Source: Pleodorina starrii
Lineage: Eukaryota > Chlorophyta > Chlorophyceae > Chlamydomonadales > Volvocaceae
Assembly (NCBI GenBank): GCA_030267565.1
Contig: BRXU01000045.1
Location: 74,501 to 138,500 of the forward strand
Direction of reading: 5' to 3'
Length of the DNA: 64,000 nt
Position numbers and translations under genes: made by a program
The notes under the pieces: model-generated
The model's input: only the letters and a program-made list of their open reading frames with translations
What the model was told of the DNA's origin: nothing
The model's database searches: none
Part shown: in pieces, positions 43,508 to 55,800 of the stretch
Numbering within the stretch: position 1 is the stretch's first letter
Layout: each line of letters opens with the position of its first letter

Positions 43508-46500
43508 GGAGGGACTGGGCTTTGCAGCGCACCACTGCATCTGCGGCGCCGGTCGGCCGGCCGGCTGGCGCGCCGCGCGCTGAGGACGGCAGCCCGGGGA
43601 GGGTCTCTTCCCCAGAGACTGAGCTGCGCTGGTTTGGTTCTACTTGGCTCTGTCCTGCTGTGGAGCCTGTACACCGATGTGGGCCGCAGCGACGGAAGCG
43701 AGACGGTGGATGTGGCTGTGTGTGTGGCGGTGTGTCGAGTATCACGCACCTCCATAGCCTCGCGCGGACGGTGGCTGCTTGACAGACAAGCTGTGTGATG
43801 TGACGGCTGTGTGCGCTTCAGGGGGTTGCGCTGGCTGGCCGGCGCCACGCGCAAGCCTCCGCACGCGGATGCCCTCACGTGAGGCACGCGAGGGAGAGGA
43901 GAGGAGAGCGCCTGCGTGATGTGGGGGGATCAGGGAGTTATATGCTCCTTGATATGGGGGGCCGCGGCTGAGCTTTCCGGGGCGCGGCGGAGAGGGGCAG
44001 GGGAGCGGGCGAATGGCGGGGGGCGCCTGCGCATGGGCGTGGCGGGAGGGCCGAGGGAAGGGCTGCCACGCGTGTGGCGCTGTGGCGGCGGCCGCAGAGG
44101 GTGGAGGCGGAGGGCGGGTGGTGCGGCTCCAAACGCTCCACCGTTCGATGCATTTTACGCTTTCTGGCGCCGTGATCAAGGGGCCAGGTTTGTAATGTCT
44201 CGGGTACAACTGACCCGCGCTGTACTGACCTTTGTCGCACTTTCCGCTGGGTGGGGATGTGGTGGTTGTTGTTCAGTGGCGGGTGGGCTCCTGGCCCTCG
44301 GGAGGGCAGGAGGCTGCAGCCAGCGGCACCAACTAGCCGAGGGCCGAGGCGAACGGCGATGACCGGGAGCGTGTGGGGGTAGGTGATGGTTTCCTCTACA
44401 GAGTGCACGGAAGGCAGAATGACAATGGCAGTGACCCGACCCCCCCCCCTTACAAGCAAACCGTTTGAATCTGTCAAGGACAGCACCCGAAAGCCCCAAT
44501 CGACAACAGCCCCCCCTTGCGCCGTAACCATCTTCACTGCGGATCCTTCACCGCGCGTGGAGCCCACTGTATCAACAACCCCTCAACAACCCTCAACAAC
44601 AACAATACGGACGTAGCCGCGCGCCCGCCCCTGCGTGCGCTGTGTTTCGCCCGGTCAGGGCGAGTCGCCCACAGTGTAACACCCGTCAACAACAACAACA
44701 ACCGCTGCGGTGCACGACCACCTGGCCTGCTAGGTCCCACCCTTCCCAGGTCTTCAAGACCCCGCTGTAACAAGGACCATCAACAACAACAACCATTAAC
44801 AACAGCAACCATCACAACCACCGCCCTCAACAACCGCTACACTACGCTACGCTGCGGTGCCTCACAGCTGGCCCTACAGCTTGCCCGTTGGCTGGCTCTA
44901 CCCCTCCTCCCCCCTAACGAGGGCCGGGAGCCCACTCACGCGAAGTACGAACACAACCCGACCCTTTGGGGTTTCGCATCTGGAGGTGGCGCAACTACAA
45001 CACGGCGCGGCTTTCACGTAGCGGGGGGTAGGGGGGTTTAAGTGCGCAAGATGCAGCCTTGATGGGCTTGATGCTCTGCGCCGCTGGACGGTGGGAGCGT
45101 GGGCCGGGTCGCAGGCTGGCCGCATCTTCCGTTGCGAAAGCCAGGGGACAGGGGCAGCGGTTCGCGCGCCCAACCGTGCCGCCGGCTGCCCAGCGGGAGC
45201 AGGTGGTGCAGGTCCACGGGCTGGGCCCATACGCGGGTTTCGCGTCAGTGGGCGCCTGGCGGGCCTCATACCGTAGAACAGGTAAGAGAGCTCCGGGACG
45301 TGCCTCTCTGGTCCTCTCTGGCTCCCGTGAGCCCTCCGCGATGTGGGTTGCTTCGGCCGCATCGGTGCCAGGTGCGGTATGCATGCGCGCACCAACGACG
45401 GTGGTCCGTCCGCTGTGAGCCAGTTCTAATCCACAGCACGGACAGCTCGGCCCAACATGCCATTGGGCTTGGGCCTGCCTGCCTCACAAACGAGGAGCGG
45501 TATTGTGCGGAGGCAACGAGCTGTCGGGGATCCGCCATGGCAGGGCGCGCGTGTCAACGGCTTTTGTGGGGCTTCCGGTCTACGACAGCGATGTTATCTG
45601 ATGAGAGCGATGGTTTGGAGTTTGTAAGCGTTCCTGTTCGGTGTGTAATAAGGCTGGGGTATGGGCTCAGGCTGCTGACGATGCCCTGAGACCGATTGGG
45701 GGTGCGGTGCGCGCCACAACGGGAAGGGTGCGGGGGCGACTGCCCGCACGTACCGGTATACACGCGCCCCTTACACGCGCCCTCTGAGCAGGCGGCCACA
45801 CAAGCGAAAACATATAGGATTCCCTGCTGCAAGAATATGCCTAGTTTCCTGGTGCAACGCTGTGCTCAGGACACCAAAGTTCTAGCGGCAACCGAACACA
45901 ACCGAATGGCATACACATCCAGGAGCGTTCCAGTCGACGTTCCCTGCACATGGGCTTCCACGCCAAACTCTACGTGCCATGGTCATTGGGTGCTTCCAAA
46001 AACGCTAGTCGCACCATGTTCCGCAATCGATCTGCAGTTCGAGAACAAGCGCCTGGACACGTCACATGCTTGTGTCATGACCGGAAGAAAGTTTGATAGC
46101 GAGTGCAACGAGCGAGTGAAGTGTTTGGCAGAAGGTCAGACGCCGACAGTGCACATTGCACAAGCTGTGAGCCCGGGGCTCAAACGGAAGCTTAACTATG
46201 AGTAGCTATGCATTTATGATGGTCGCATGCAGTCTATTCAAAGGTCAGAGCAGCTTCAAATTGATTTGCAACAGCCGGGGCGATTCAAACGGCCCTGCCC
46301 AGTGGGGGAATCCTCGCTGGGAGGCCCGCTGGGCGCGAGAACGATCGTCCGCGTGGTCAAAATAAAAGCAGCCCCGGCTCCGTAGGGCACTCAAAAGCTT
46401 CGCTTCTCCTTTATTGACTCAAAAGCTTCACTCTGTGATTGACGCGCCCTTAGTTTTGGCCTTTCCGACACCGTTGAAGACCAGGCGGACTCACACAGTC

Positions 46501-46556
46501 CTGCCCCCGGAGCTCATCCCTTTTACCTCTGACTTAACAGCCTTCTGATCGCCAAG
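43508..46556. other. Gene-poor region between AUG7 and the HMG gene
   Basis: Three kilobases without a convincing gene. CAA trinucleotide runs lie at about 44568-44610, 44685-44702 and 44780-44800. An open frame at 45696-46205 (169 codons, Cys-rich, ordinary composition) has no recognisable feature and no splice context, so it is not called. The final 170 bases are pyrimidine-rich and probably the HMG gene's 5' leader. Confidence 0.45.
44191..44195 (+). terminator. Possible TGTAA poly(A) signal for AUG7
   Basis: TGTAA in GGTTTGTAATGTC lies about 685 bases past the AUG7 stop. Weak, position-based assignment. Confidence 0.4.
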
Positions 46557-48167
46557 ATGGCTGGAGACAAGGCTGCCAAGGAGACGAAGAAGGCCGCAGG
46601 TGAGGCAACGGACGCCGCCACGCCCTCTGCGGCCGTGTTGTGACAATTTGCGACGAAATTGACGTTTGAAAGTTGGGTAGAACTGGTTGGGATGTTTGGC
46701 TGAATGCCGGGTCGAGGTGCGATACCACTTTCTACCATGGCTGTCCTCGTCGTCCCCGCTAGGCCGCCTGTTACTGGACCCGCGGGTCAAGCATTGCCTG
46801 CTTGCAGATACTGCTACGACGCAAATTGCCGTTGAAATTGATTGCGGAAAGGTGTCTAATGACTTCGTGCGGTCGGGTCGCAATGTTGTTGACTTCGGCG
46901 CGGACTGAGGTGGTTTCATGGCTCATTCCATTGAACTGTGTGCCATCTCCGTTTTCGTCACGGTGCGTATGCTTTCAAGGGAGCAAACACATCATCTGCC
47001 CCTCTCTGTCCCCACTCGAGACCCTACCGTTGTCCCCCGACCCCTGCTGGCCCTTGCTTTTCGCACAGCAGCCGACGCTGCCCCCAAGGGCAAGGCCAAG
47101 CGGAAGGACGAGGGCAAGGAGGAGGCCGAGCGCCCAAAGAAGGCCGCCAAGGGTGAGTTCCCGTCCCACGCACGCGACTCTAGCCGACGCTAGTGGTCCC
47201 CTCGCATGGCGAGCGCTTAGGTCGCTTTGCAAACTAGTTGACTGCGCGCATCGCCCTGACAGGTTCCTGACTCCCGCGGCCTCTTCTGGGCGCCTGTCCC
47301 CCAAACACTAACATGGCTTCGCTATTTACTGTCCCCTCCCCCGCCTTCGTTACCCACCCGCACCCGTAGCTGAGAAGGCCGCGGCTGCCCCTAAGGCTAA
47401 GGCGGAGCCTGCTGCGAAGGGCAAGGGCAAGAAGGCCGCCGACGAGGGCGGCAAGGCCAAGAAGGAGAAGAAGGTCAAGGACCCCAACGCTCCTAAGAAG
47501 AACTTGACCGCGTTCATGTTCTTTTCGAATGCCAACCGCGATAAGGTCAAGACTGATAACCCAGGTGAGTAATGGGTCGTGCGTGGGTCGGGGTAAACAG
47601 TTCATGCAACAGTTGTTTTTCACGGGGACGTGGATTTTGGGGATATGCGCGAGGCGGACGCATTGGCCGCTATGGCCGCAATTTGCTTGCCTGCTGATTG
47701 CCTCCCGGCTCCATGCACTTCCTGTTTTGCATGCGCCTTGCATATGCCAGGACGTTGTGCCTTTGGGTTTGGCATTGGCGATGTGTGCTGCGCCGACGTG
47801 CCATTTTCAGTACGCGACCAGCATCCACACGACGTGTATGCCCTGAATCCTCGCCGTTCCTGCAGGCGTCTCATTTGGCGAGGTTGGCAAGCTGCTCGGT
47901 GAGCGTTGGAAGTCGTTGGACTCCGACGAGAAGTCGGAGTACGAGGAGATGGCCAAGAAGGACAAGGACCGGTACCTGAAGGCGATGGAGTCGTACCAGG
48001 GCGGGCAGGGCGCCACCGCCGCTCCTGCGGCTAAGCCCAAGGCCAAGGCCAAGCCCGCTCCCGCTAAGAAGAAGGAGGAGGTTGAGGAGGAGGACGATGA
48101 GGAGGAGGAGGACGGTGACGATGGCGGCAGCGACGCTGAGGAGGAGGTTGAGGAGGACGACGATTGA
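46557..48167 (+). CDS. HMG-box chromatin protein (HMGB type)
   Basis: Exons 46557-46599, 47072-47152, 47370-47564 and 47866-48167 give 206 residues (207 if the acceptor three bases earlier is used). One HMG box spans about residues 78-148: [20 protein letters not shown], then [40 protein letters not shown] and [12 protein letters not shown]. It has the Pro, Phe/Met wedge residues and three-helix spacing of DNA-bending HMG domains. It is preceded by a Lys/Ala-rich, histone H1-like tail and followed by a Lys/Pro/Ala linker and an acidic end ([16 protein letters not shown] and more). This is the plant HMGB layout with a basic and an acidic arm, so it is likely an abundant nuclear architectural protein. 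Codon use is strongly biased (AAG, GCC), as expected of a highly expressed gene. Confidence 0.93.
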
Positions 48168-49803
48168 ACGGGTTGATTGCTGGGGTTAGGAGCGTGCTGG
48201 GGCGGGCTGCTTCGGTTTCGGAGGATGTTTTCCCGGTGGTCTACATTGGAATCCTTCCATGCATTGAGGGAATTGCGATTCCTCGTTTGTGTTACTGTAT
48301 GAATGCTCTGTGGCATACGTGGGTACAGAACTGATGCCGTGTTCTTGACGGACGAATTCTCTGACGACGAATTCTCTTTGGGCCCAACTTTTGTGGGATG
48401 TTCGGGCTTTTAGTCCATTAGACGAACGCAGCAGGAGTGCACGGTGCGTCTCCCAGATGGATGTCACGCACCCGGTCCATGACCTATTGACCCGATTACG
48501 TTGACAAGTTTTTCATTGGTGGTGTTTCTTCTTTCGGACGCGGACCTTGCTGGGCACGGGCGCTAGACTCTTGAGACTACGACGGTGAAGGTCGAGCTTG
48601 GTTGTAGCATGGCTCGCCTGGCGTCGTCTTGGCCGGTTACATCCGGACGGTGTTTGTGGCCATTGTGCCTTGTCCTGTGACTGATGGCCTTTAGGCGACA
48701 TCTCGAACTCGGCGCTCACGGCGCTCAAGGTTTCGATGTAATCAACGGTCTTTCCCGCAAATGGTCCAAATTGTCTGAATCATTGTTGCTGTATTGCGGG
48801 TAACACTTCCTTGTCAATGCGCCAGCTTGGATGGGAGTCCATTGCTAGGCCTCGTCCCCTGCGAACATTTTCGCTCGCAGCCCGCGATCCGTCACGTTGC
48901 TGCGCCTTCACCAGCATACCCATTCGGGGTGCTCTCGAGGCAACTCCGTTAGGAAACTGTCCCTACGTTCCAGGCATTCTTTTTGTTGATGCTGCTCGGG
49001 AGGGTGGAGCCAGCAGGGCAATTGGCCGTGCACTGCAGTGCAGGCAATCATGGCCAAGGAAAGCGCAACCTGGCCAGACAACACGAGCGCCACAAGAAAA
49101 ACACAGAAGGTAGCGCCCCCCTGACACATAGTCGCGCCTACGGCGCCCATTAGGCTCCGTCTGATTGCGTGGTCCATGCTGCTGTCGTCCCCAATACTTG
49201 GCAGTAACCCCAGCGCATTGCCGGGTTATTTGGCCCGCTGGCTCCACTTTAGGTATGGCGTCTACACCAGCAACAAATGCTTCTATCTGACATGGTCCGG
49301 GTAATACGGGTCACTTCAAAGCAGCTTATTCTTGTAGTCCGTTCGGGTCGCGTCAACCGAAACGTGACAGTTATCCTTCGACGGTCAGCTGTGCGTCACA
49401 CCGTTTTTCCGGGCAGTTAAGCTGTCCGTTCCGGAGGATTGTCGAGGTTGATGCCTCCGAAATGCTACTGATCGCTGCAGCTTGTGAAGTAACGCCCCTC
49501 ACAGCTATTACCAGTACCGTTGGCGGAGAATTGACGCCAATCATCATAGCAGTAATACAGTGACATGTCAAGTTTTACATTTGTATGCAGTGTATGATTG
49601 CGTGTGTGGGCGTCCAAACCGCATTCCAAGTTGTAATGTCTGAGTGTCCTATCGTACAAGCGAAACGGTTTCTCGTCACGAATCAAGTTCCGCAGTGGTT
49701 CTGGTCCAAAAGCTACGTTACTTCATACGGGACGTGACTTGACGCGTCTAATTTATGACAATGACGATAACGTGACGCTGCGAAATTTCTGCCTGCGAAG
49801 CAA
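48168..49803. other. Intergenic region between the HMG gene and FBF1
   Basis: About 1.6 kb of near-neutral base composition, the least GC-rich long stretch in the window. It should hold the HMG 3' untranslated region and the FBF1 promoter. No frame with coding features was found. Confidence 0.5.
48737..48741 (+). terminator. Possible TGTAA poly(A) signal of the HMG gene
   Basis: TGTAA in CGATGTAATCAACG, 570 bases past the stop. A second TGTAA occurs at about 49634. Confidence 0.4.
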
Positions 49804-52800
49804 ATGGGCCTGAGCAGCCTCAGCGGAGCTCCGCCGCCCGGTGGACGCCGCTCAGCGCCGGACTCTGGAGGTTCGTGTATGAATGAGTTGGCCAGCTTTC
49901 TTGTCCCAGCCGATATGTCAGGCATTACTTACTGACCGACATTGATTGCGGGCAGGAGGTGGGGCGCCGCTCTCTTCGTTATCGGGCGCTCCTACACTAG
50001 GAAATAAGCCCGTAAGTAATCCGTGCTGTAGTGGGCCCACCTGGCGCTGGGTCAGCATCTTCGCTTTGACCGGACCATTCTAACGCCTTTGGGCTTGCAG
50101 AAGCCAACTTTTGGAGGCGATGACGATGATGATTTTTCAGGGCTGGGGCCTCCAACATTCTCCAAGCCGGTGGGTAGGGGTTGCAAGCCCTGGCCTGCCA
50201 TGTTAGGAGGGTTATTTACCCTTATTTACATCGGTGCCGTACGCACCGGTGAGCTAAATGTACATCGTGTTACGCTCACAGCCGAGGACTGGGTCGGCGA
50301 CATCGTCCGCCGCGAAGAGCGGCGTGCGCCAGTCGACACCCAACCCAGTGGGACGGCGCTTTGATGATGACGACGATTTTCCAAAAGCGACCGCGAAAAA
50401 GGGTGTGACCTTCGCTAAATCAACATCTGAGAAGAGAGGTGGGCTGCAGAACTTGCGTGCAGGGCCATATTCGCTCGCGGGCTGGCGCCGGGGGTTGTTA
50501 ACCACGTGGGCTGTCTGGGGCCAGAGGCACCCGTGCTTACGCGGACTCCGGAGCCGCCGATGAACCTCCACCAATGCTGAAACCACCCTCACCCGCAACC
50601 CACTGTCCTTCACAGGAGTTAAGTCTCCATTTGGGGACGATGAAGACGACGACGACTTCCCCAAGGCCTCCAGGGCATCAGCCGCCAAGGTAAAGTTGGC
50701 CGCCGCCGCGCACGCCCGAAACAATCACGGCCATAAACCCCGAAACGGCCCCACAGCCCCGCCGCAACGCCCCGTGCAGTCCCTCACTGCCTCCCGCCCC
50801 TCTTCCCAAGTGGAATGACGCCCAACCCAACCTACCCCGCCCCGCCCCGCCTTCCTTCCCGTGCAGAACCCATTTGGCGACGACGGCGACAAGCCCAGCA
50901 GCCGCAGGACCGGCGTCGCCGCCAGCGCCAGCGGCAGCGTGCGGCCCTCCGCCGGCAACCCCGCCTTCCGACCGCTGGACGACGACTCGCCGCCGCGCGG
51001 CGCCACCGGCGCCGGCAAGAGCAAGTCGTTCTTTGGCGATGACGATGACGACTTCCTCTCCTCGCTGGCGCCGGATAATGTGTTCAGCGGCGGCAAAAAG
51101 GACGAGCCGCTGTCGTCGCGGCCGGGCGTGGGTGTGGGCTCGGCGGTGCGCGCGTCGGCCACCAAGCCGCTGGGAAAATCGCCGGATGACATTTTCGGGA
51201 TGATGAAGGACGAGCCGCCGCCCATTACGGCGGATCTGGGTCTTGACCTGTTCGGGGCCACCGCCAGGTGAGTGAGTGAGGGCTGAGGGGGGAAGGGAAG
51301 GAGAAGAGTGTGAGAAAGGGGATTGGGAGTTGATGGGGAAAAGTGAGGTGTGAAGTGAAGTGGGGGAGTAAAGAGAAAAAAGATACCGCAGGGAAGGAAC
51401 GGCGAGTGTGTATGTGTGTGTGGGGGGGGGGGCGGAGAGAGAGAGAGTGCGGGAGGTGATAACAGCGTCGTACCGTAGGCGGGGAGAGGAAGGCGAACCC
51501 AGAACCCAGTTCGGTGCGCGCCACGGCACGTATCCCGCTGTCTGCGCCGCTCCCGCCTAGGCAGGCAGGCCCCGCTGCTGCCGCTGATGGAGGTGCTGTG
51601 GGCCATCTTCGGGCCCGCAGCTGCCGCGGCTGCTGCCATTACCTGTGCCTGTGCCAATACCCCGCTGCCTGCGTCCGTCCCTCGGCCCAACTCCCCAATC
51701 CGCCCGTAATGCTCTGGGTCACCGCTCGCCCAACGGCCCCCTCCCTTCCTCCGCCGCGATACCGTCTTCATCAACCCGCCGGCCCCCATCCCGGCACGCG
51801 CCCGCCCGCCCTCCCGCCCTCGGCAACCGCCCTCTGCCCATCGCAGCAAGCCGGCGGCGGGGCCCCGCGCCGGGCGGCGCGCGGGTCCCAGCGTGCAGCA
51901 GTCCCTGACGGACTTCTCGCCGGAGCCGTCCCGAGAGCCCACGCCGGAGCCCTCGCGGCCCGGCATGTCGCCCGAGCCGAGTGAGACGGGGCCAGTGCCA
52001 GTGCCAGGCCGGGCGGGGCCAGGGTTGGGCCGGGAAATCCCGTGTCCTTGCCCCAACCCCCGTGGGCGGGGGTTAGGGCGGAGTTGGGGTCGGGGCTCGG
52101 GTCTGAATGCTTGCTTGCTAAAAGGAAGGTTGTGGGGTTCCCTCTCCGTCGTCCGTTTCCTCCTCCCTCCCTCAATCCCTCCCATCCTCCCCGGTGGTGG
52201 TGGTGATGGTCGTGCACCGCCGTGCACCGCTGTGCGTGTGTGTTTGCCCCGTTGGCAGGCAGCACCGGGCGACCAGGCGCCGAGCCGAGCGGCGGCGGAC
52301 TGGACCGCGGCCGCGGCGCATACCCGGGCGGCGAGGACCCTCTGTTTGGGGACGCACCGCCGTCGCGGGGTGGCGCAGGTGGGTGCGGGTGCGGTGTTGC
52401 CTTGGGGTTACCTGGGAGCTGCCTTGGCGCTGCGTTGGCGCTGCCTGGGCGCTGCTGGTACCTGTGGGTGGTGCTGCGGTGGTGGCGCCAGCAGCTTGCC
52501 GCGTGCGATCAGCGCTGGCTGGCACCGGCCCTGCCTGCCTGGCAAGCGGCTTGTCAGCAGCTAGGGCGCCTCCACCGGGGGGCGGCGGAGGCGGAGGCGG
52601 AGGCGCGGCCCTTCCAATGGCCCTTCCGAGCAAAACCAAACGGACGGGCCGGCCGACCGAACTACCGACCGTTCGTTGCGCTGGCTGACTGACCCGTGGG
52701 ACACCGGATTTAATTTCTTCGCCCCCACCGTTCTGCGCCGTTGCTGTTCCTGTTCCTATTCCAGCAGGAGGATCTTCGACGGGCATGGGAATGGGGATGG

Positions 52801-55800
52801 GTCGGAGCCGCGGCGGCGAGGCGGGGTCGACGCTGACGGGCGGGGAGGTGAGCACACACACCAGAGAAAGCGGTGGGGGCAGGGGTTGGAGCGGTTTGGG
52901 GCGGATGATGGCTCTCCGCCAGACGCTATTCCCGGTGGCGGAGCTATTCCCGGTGCTGTCAATACCGTACCCCGATGGGGTACCGGCATGCCTCGGGTCG
53001 CCTTCCGTCGCCTCGGTTATCCGTACTAACCACCTCGTTGTGGGTCTTCTTCCCCTTTTCGTCGCGACGGGACGGGATGGGACGGGAGGGCGACTGGCAG
53101 CGCCTGCTCACCTGCCGCATCCCGGGTCCGTCTCCGCCAGGCTCGGCCCCCTCCGTTCCTTCGCTTCGGTTCGGTTCTGCCTTTCTTATCTGGATCCTTC
53201 ACCACGCCCCTGCCCTCCGCCCCTTGCCCCCCCTCCGCCTTGTCCACCCTGCCCTGCCCTGCCCTGACCCACCCCGGGCCCCCCAGGTCACGTCGCCCCC
53301 TCGAGGCGGCGGCGTCACACGACCGAGCGGCGGCGGTGGAATGGAGCTGGACGGGGACGACCTGCCGGGCCTGGGCTCGCCCGCCATGCTCAGCAAGAGT
53401 AAGTTGCCTGCGTGCCTGCGTAAGCGTGACCCCGAGCTGTACCACCTCTGACCCCTCCTGCTCCCCCTCTCTCTCCCTCTCCACCTCCCCCTTTGCCCGA
53501 TATCGACAACACATCCCGCATCCATGCCCTCTGGCCCATCCATGTACCGGTACTCTGGCCCATCCATGTACCGGTACTCTGGCCCATCCGCTGCCTCTTG
53601 ACACCCGCAGACCCGAGCACGGCGTCCATGCACACCGCCGTGGGCGCGGGCGCGGCGCCGGGCGGTGGCCGCCGTGCGGGGGCTGCCGCCGCTGCTGCTG
53701 CCCCGGCGGCGGCGGCGGCGTCCAAACTCCGCAAGGAGGACAGCTGGGAGATGGACGATAACCTGCTGCCGGACGATAGCGGCAGCAACCCGCCGCCGCC
53801 CAAGTCGCCGCCTCAGGCGCAGAGCTCGGCCTCGGGCTTGGGGGGGTACACGCCGAGCTCTGCGGCGGCGGGGGCGGGGGCGGCGGCGGGGGATGCGCCG
53901 GGCAGGTCGCGGCTGCAGCACACCACCTTTGGCGGCGGTGGGAAGAAAGGTGCGCGGGTTGCGGCGGGCCGCGCGCGGGCGCGTGTGTATGTGTGTGTGT
54001 GTGTGTGTGAGGTGGCCCGCTCCGGCCCGTGGGTAATCGTGCTAGCTGTTGTTGTTTGCACAGCTTTGGCCTATTGGCTGGGCCCCTTGGGAGCGTGGCG
54101 CGCGTATGGATGCCGCCTGCAGTCCGTCTGATGCTAGTTGTGTCGACCCAGCGACAACTGGGTCGCAGTACGGCTGACGCCCATGGCCGACCCACCGACC
54201 CGTGGGTCGCAGAGCGGCGGATGCTGATTGTCGACCCATTTGAATCGCATTTGAGCGTCAGCCCAACCAATGCTGACAAGAATTCACCGACCCCGCCCTC
54301 CCCCCCGCCCCGCAGACGACGACCAGGACGACGGCGACGCCCCGGCCACTGGCGGCTACATGCCCTCCTTCGGGGCGCGGCGACCCGTCGGCGGCATGGG
54401 TTCCGGAGCCGGCAACCCGACGGCGGCCAGCATGGACGCCGGCGGCAGCGGCGGCACCTCCCTGTGGGGCGCCTCCGTGAACCCGGGGGGCCCCGGTGCA
54501 CCGCGGCCGCGGCGGCAGATGGGCAGCATGGACACGTCACCCATGGGGTCGCTGTCGGGATCCGGCATGACAGGCCCCAAGCCGGGAGACCCGCCAGCAA
54601 AGCCCAAGGTACGTGCGTGTGCGCTATGTCTATGTGTGTGTGTGTGCGCGTGTGTGTGCATGTGTATGTGTGTGTAAAGTCGCTGCAACAACCAGTACCA
54701 ACAGCGCGTTTCGCTCCGTCCGTCCGTCTGTCCCTCTGTCCGTCCGTCTGTGTGGGTTTCCTTCCGCAGACCAAGGAGGATGAGGAGCGCGAGCGTGTGG
54801 CCAAGGCGATGGCGGAGGCGGCGGCGCGGCGCCAGGCGATGCTCGCCTCGGGGCCCATCCGCCTGCCGGGACAGGACCGCCCGGGTGGGTGGGTGGGTGG
54901 GTGAGACGCAGCCTGTCTCGGGCTGATGAGCGTTCTGTTTGAGCGTTCCGTTGAACTGCGGAGCCCTGCCTCCCCCCTTCCCCCTCACTTCGCTGCCGTC
55001 GTATTGTCTTTGCCCCTCCCCCTCCCCGACATTTCACTCACCTCTCAACCCCGCTCCTTTACCCCCACCTTTCCCATCTCGATCTGCTCCCCCCCCCCGC
55101 ACCCCGCACCGCGCCCCCGTCCCGACAGCCCCCGCACCGCTGAGCCCCGTCAGCGGCGCCGCCGGGGGCACCGACCCGGGGGTCGTACCCACCCCCACCA
55201 GCCCCTCCCCCATCCGCGCCGTCGCCGGCGGGAGACCGGCAGCCGGCGGCGGCTTCGGCAAGAAGACCCCCGGCCTGGGGCTCTCCTCGGACTCCTCCGA
55301 CGATGTGAGTCAGCTATCTAATAATTGTTATTAATTCAGTACTTCCTATTTATTTTTGTATTTATTTATTTTATTACTTATTTATTGTCATATTTCAATT
55401 ACTAATTAGATGATAATTATTTTCAAGGATTTCAGGATTAATGCGGTCAAATAGCCTCCTCCCCCGTCGTTGGGGCGTGAGAGGACGAGCACACAACAGT
55501 ATATCGTTCTTATTGCGCCCCGATGGAGGCGATCGGTCCTTGGACTCGCAGTGCCGTGTGTTCCTCCACGCAGCCTTCCCCCGCCCCCCATACATGGATA
55601 ACCCCCTTTCCCTTGCCCCTTGTTCCCCCCGCCATGCTCTCTCCCACTTGTTTCCCTGCTCCCCCATGCCGCCCCATCCGCGCCCCTTGCCTCGCCGCCT
55701 CGCCCATCCCTCGCCCTCGCCCCCGCCCTCCCCTCCCCCTCACAGGACCTGCCGCTCCCCGACAAGGCCACCTCCCCGCCCCTGCCCATCATGACCGCCC

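Noticed and set aside
45696..46205. A 169-codon plus-strand frame of ordinary composition.
   Set aside because: No recognisable family, no splice-site context and no start context; left uncalled, though a transcript would reopen it.
54071..54250. Inverted words around GGGTCG/CGACCC in FBF1 intron 11, considered as a mobile element.
   Set aside because: The words are short and scattered, with no defined ends; similar CGACCCACCGACCC words also occur in coding sequence near 63728.
53026..54858. A 610-codon open frame on the minus strand across FBF1 exons 10-13.
   Set aside because: It is antisense to exons whose splice sites and phases all agree on the plus strand; its composition (Arg/Pro/Ser, His from TG repeats) follows from the GC-rich complement.
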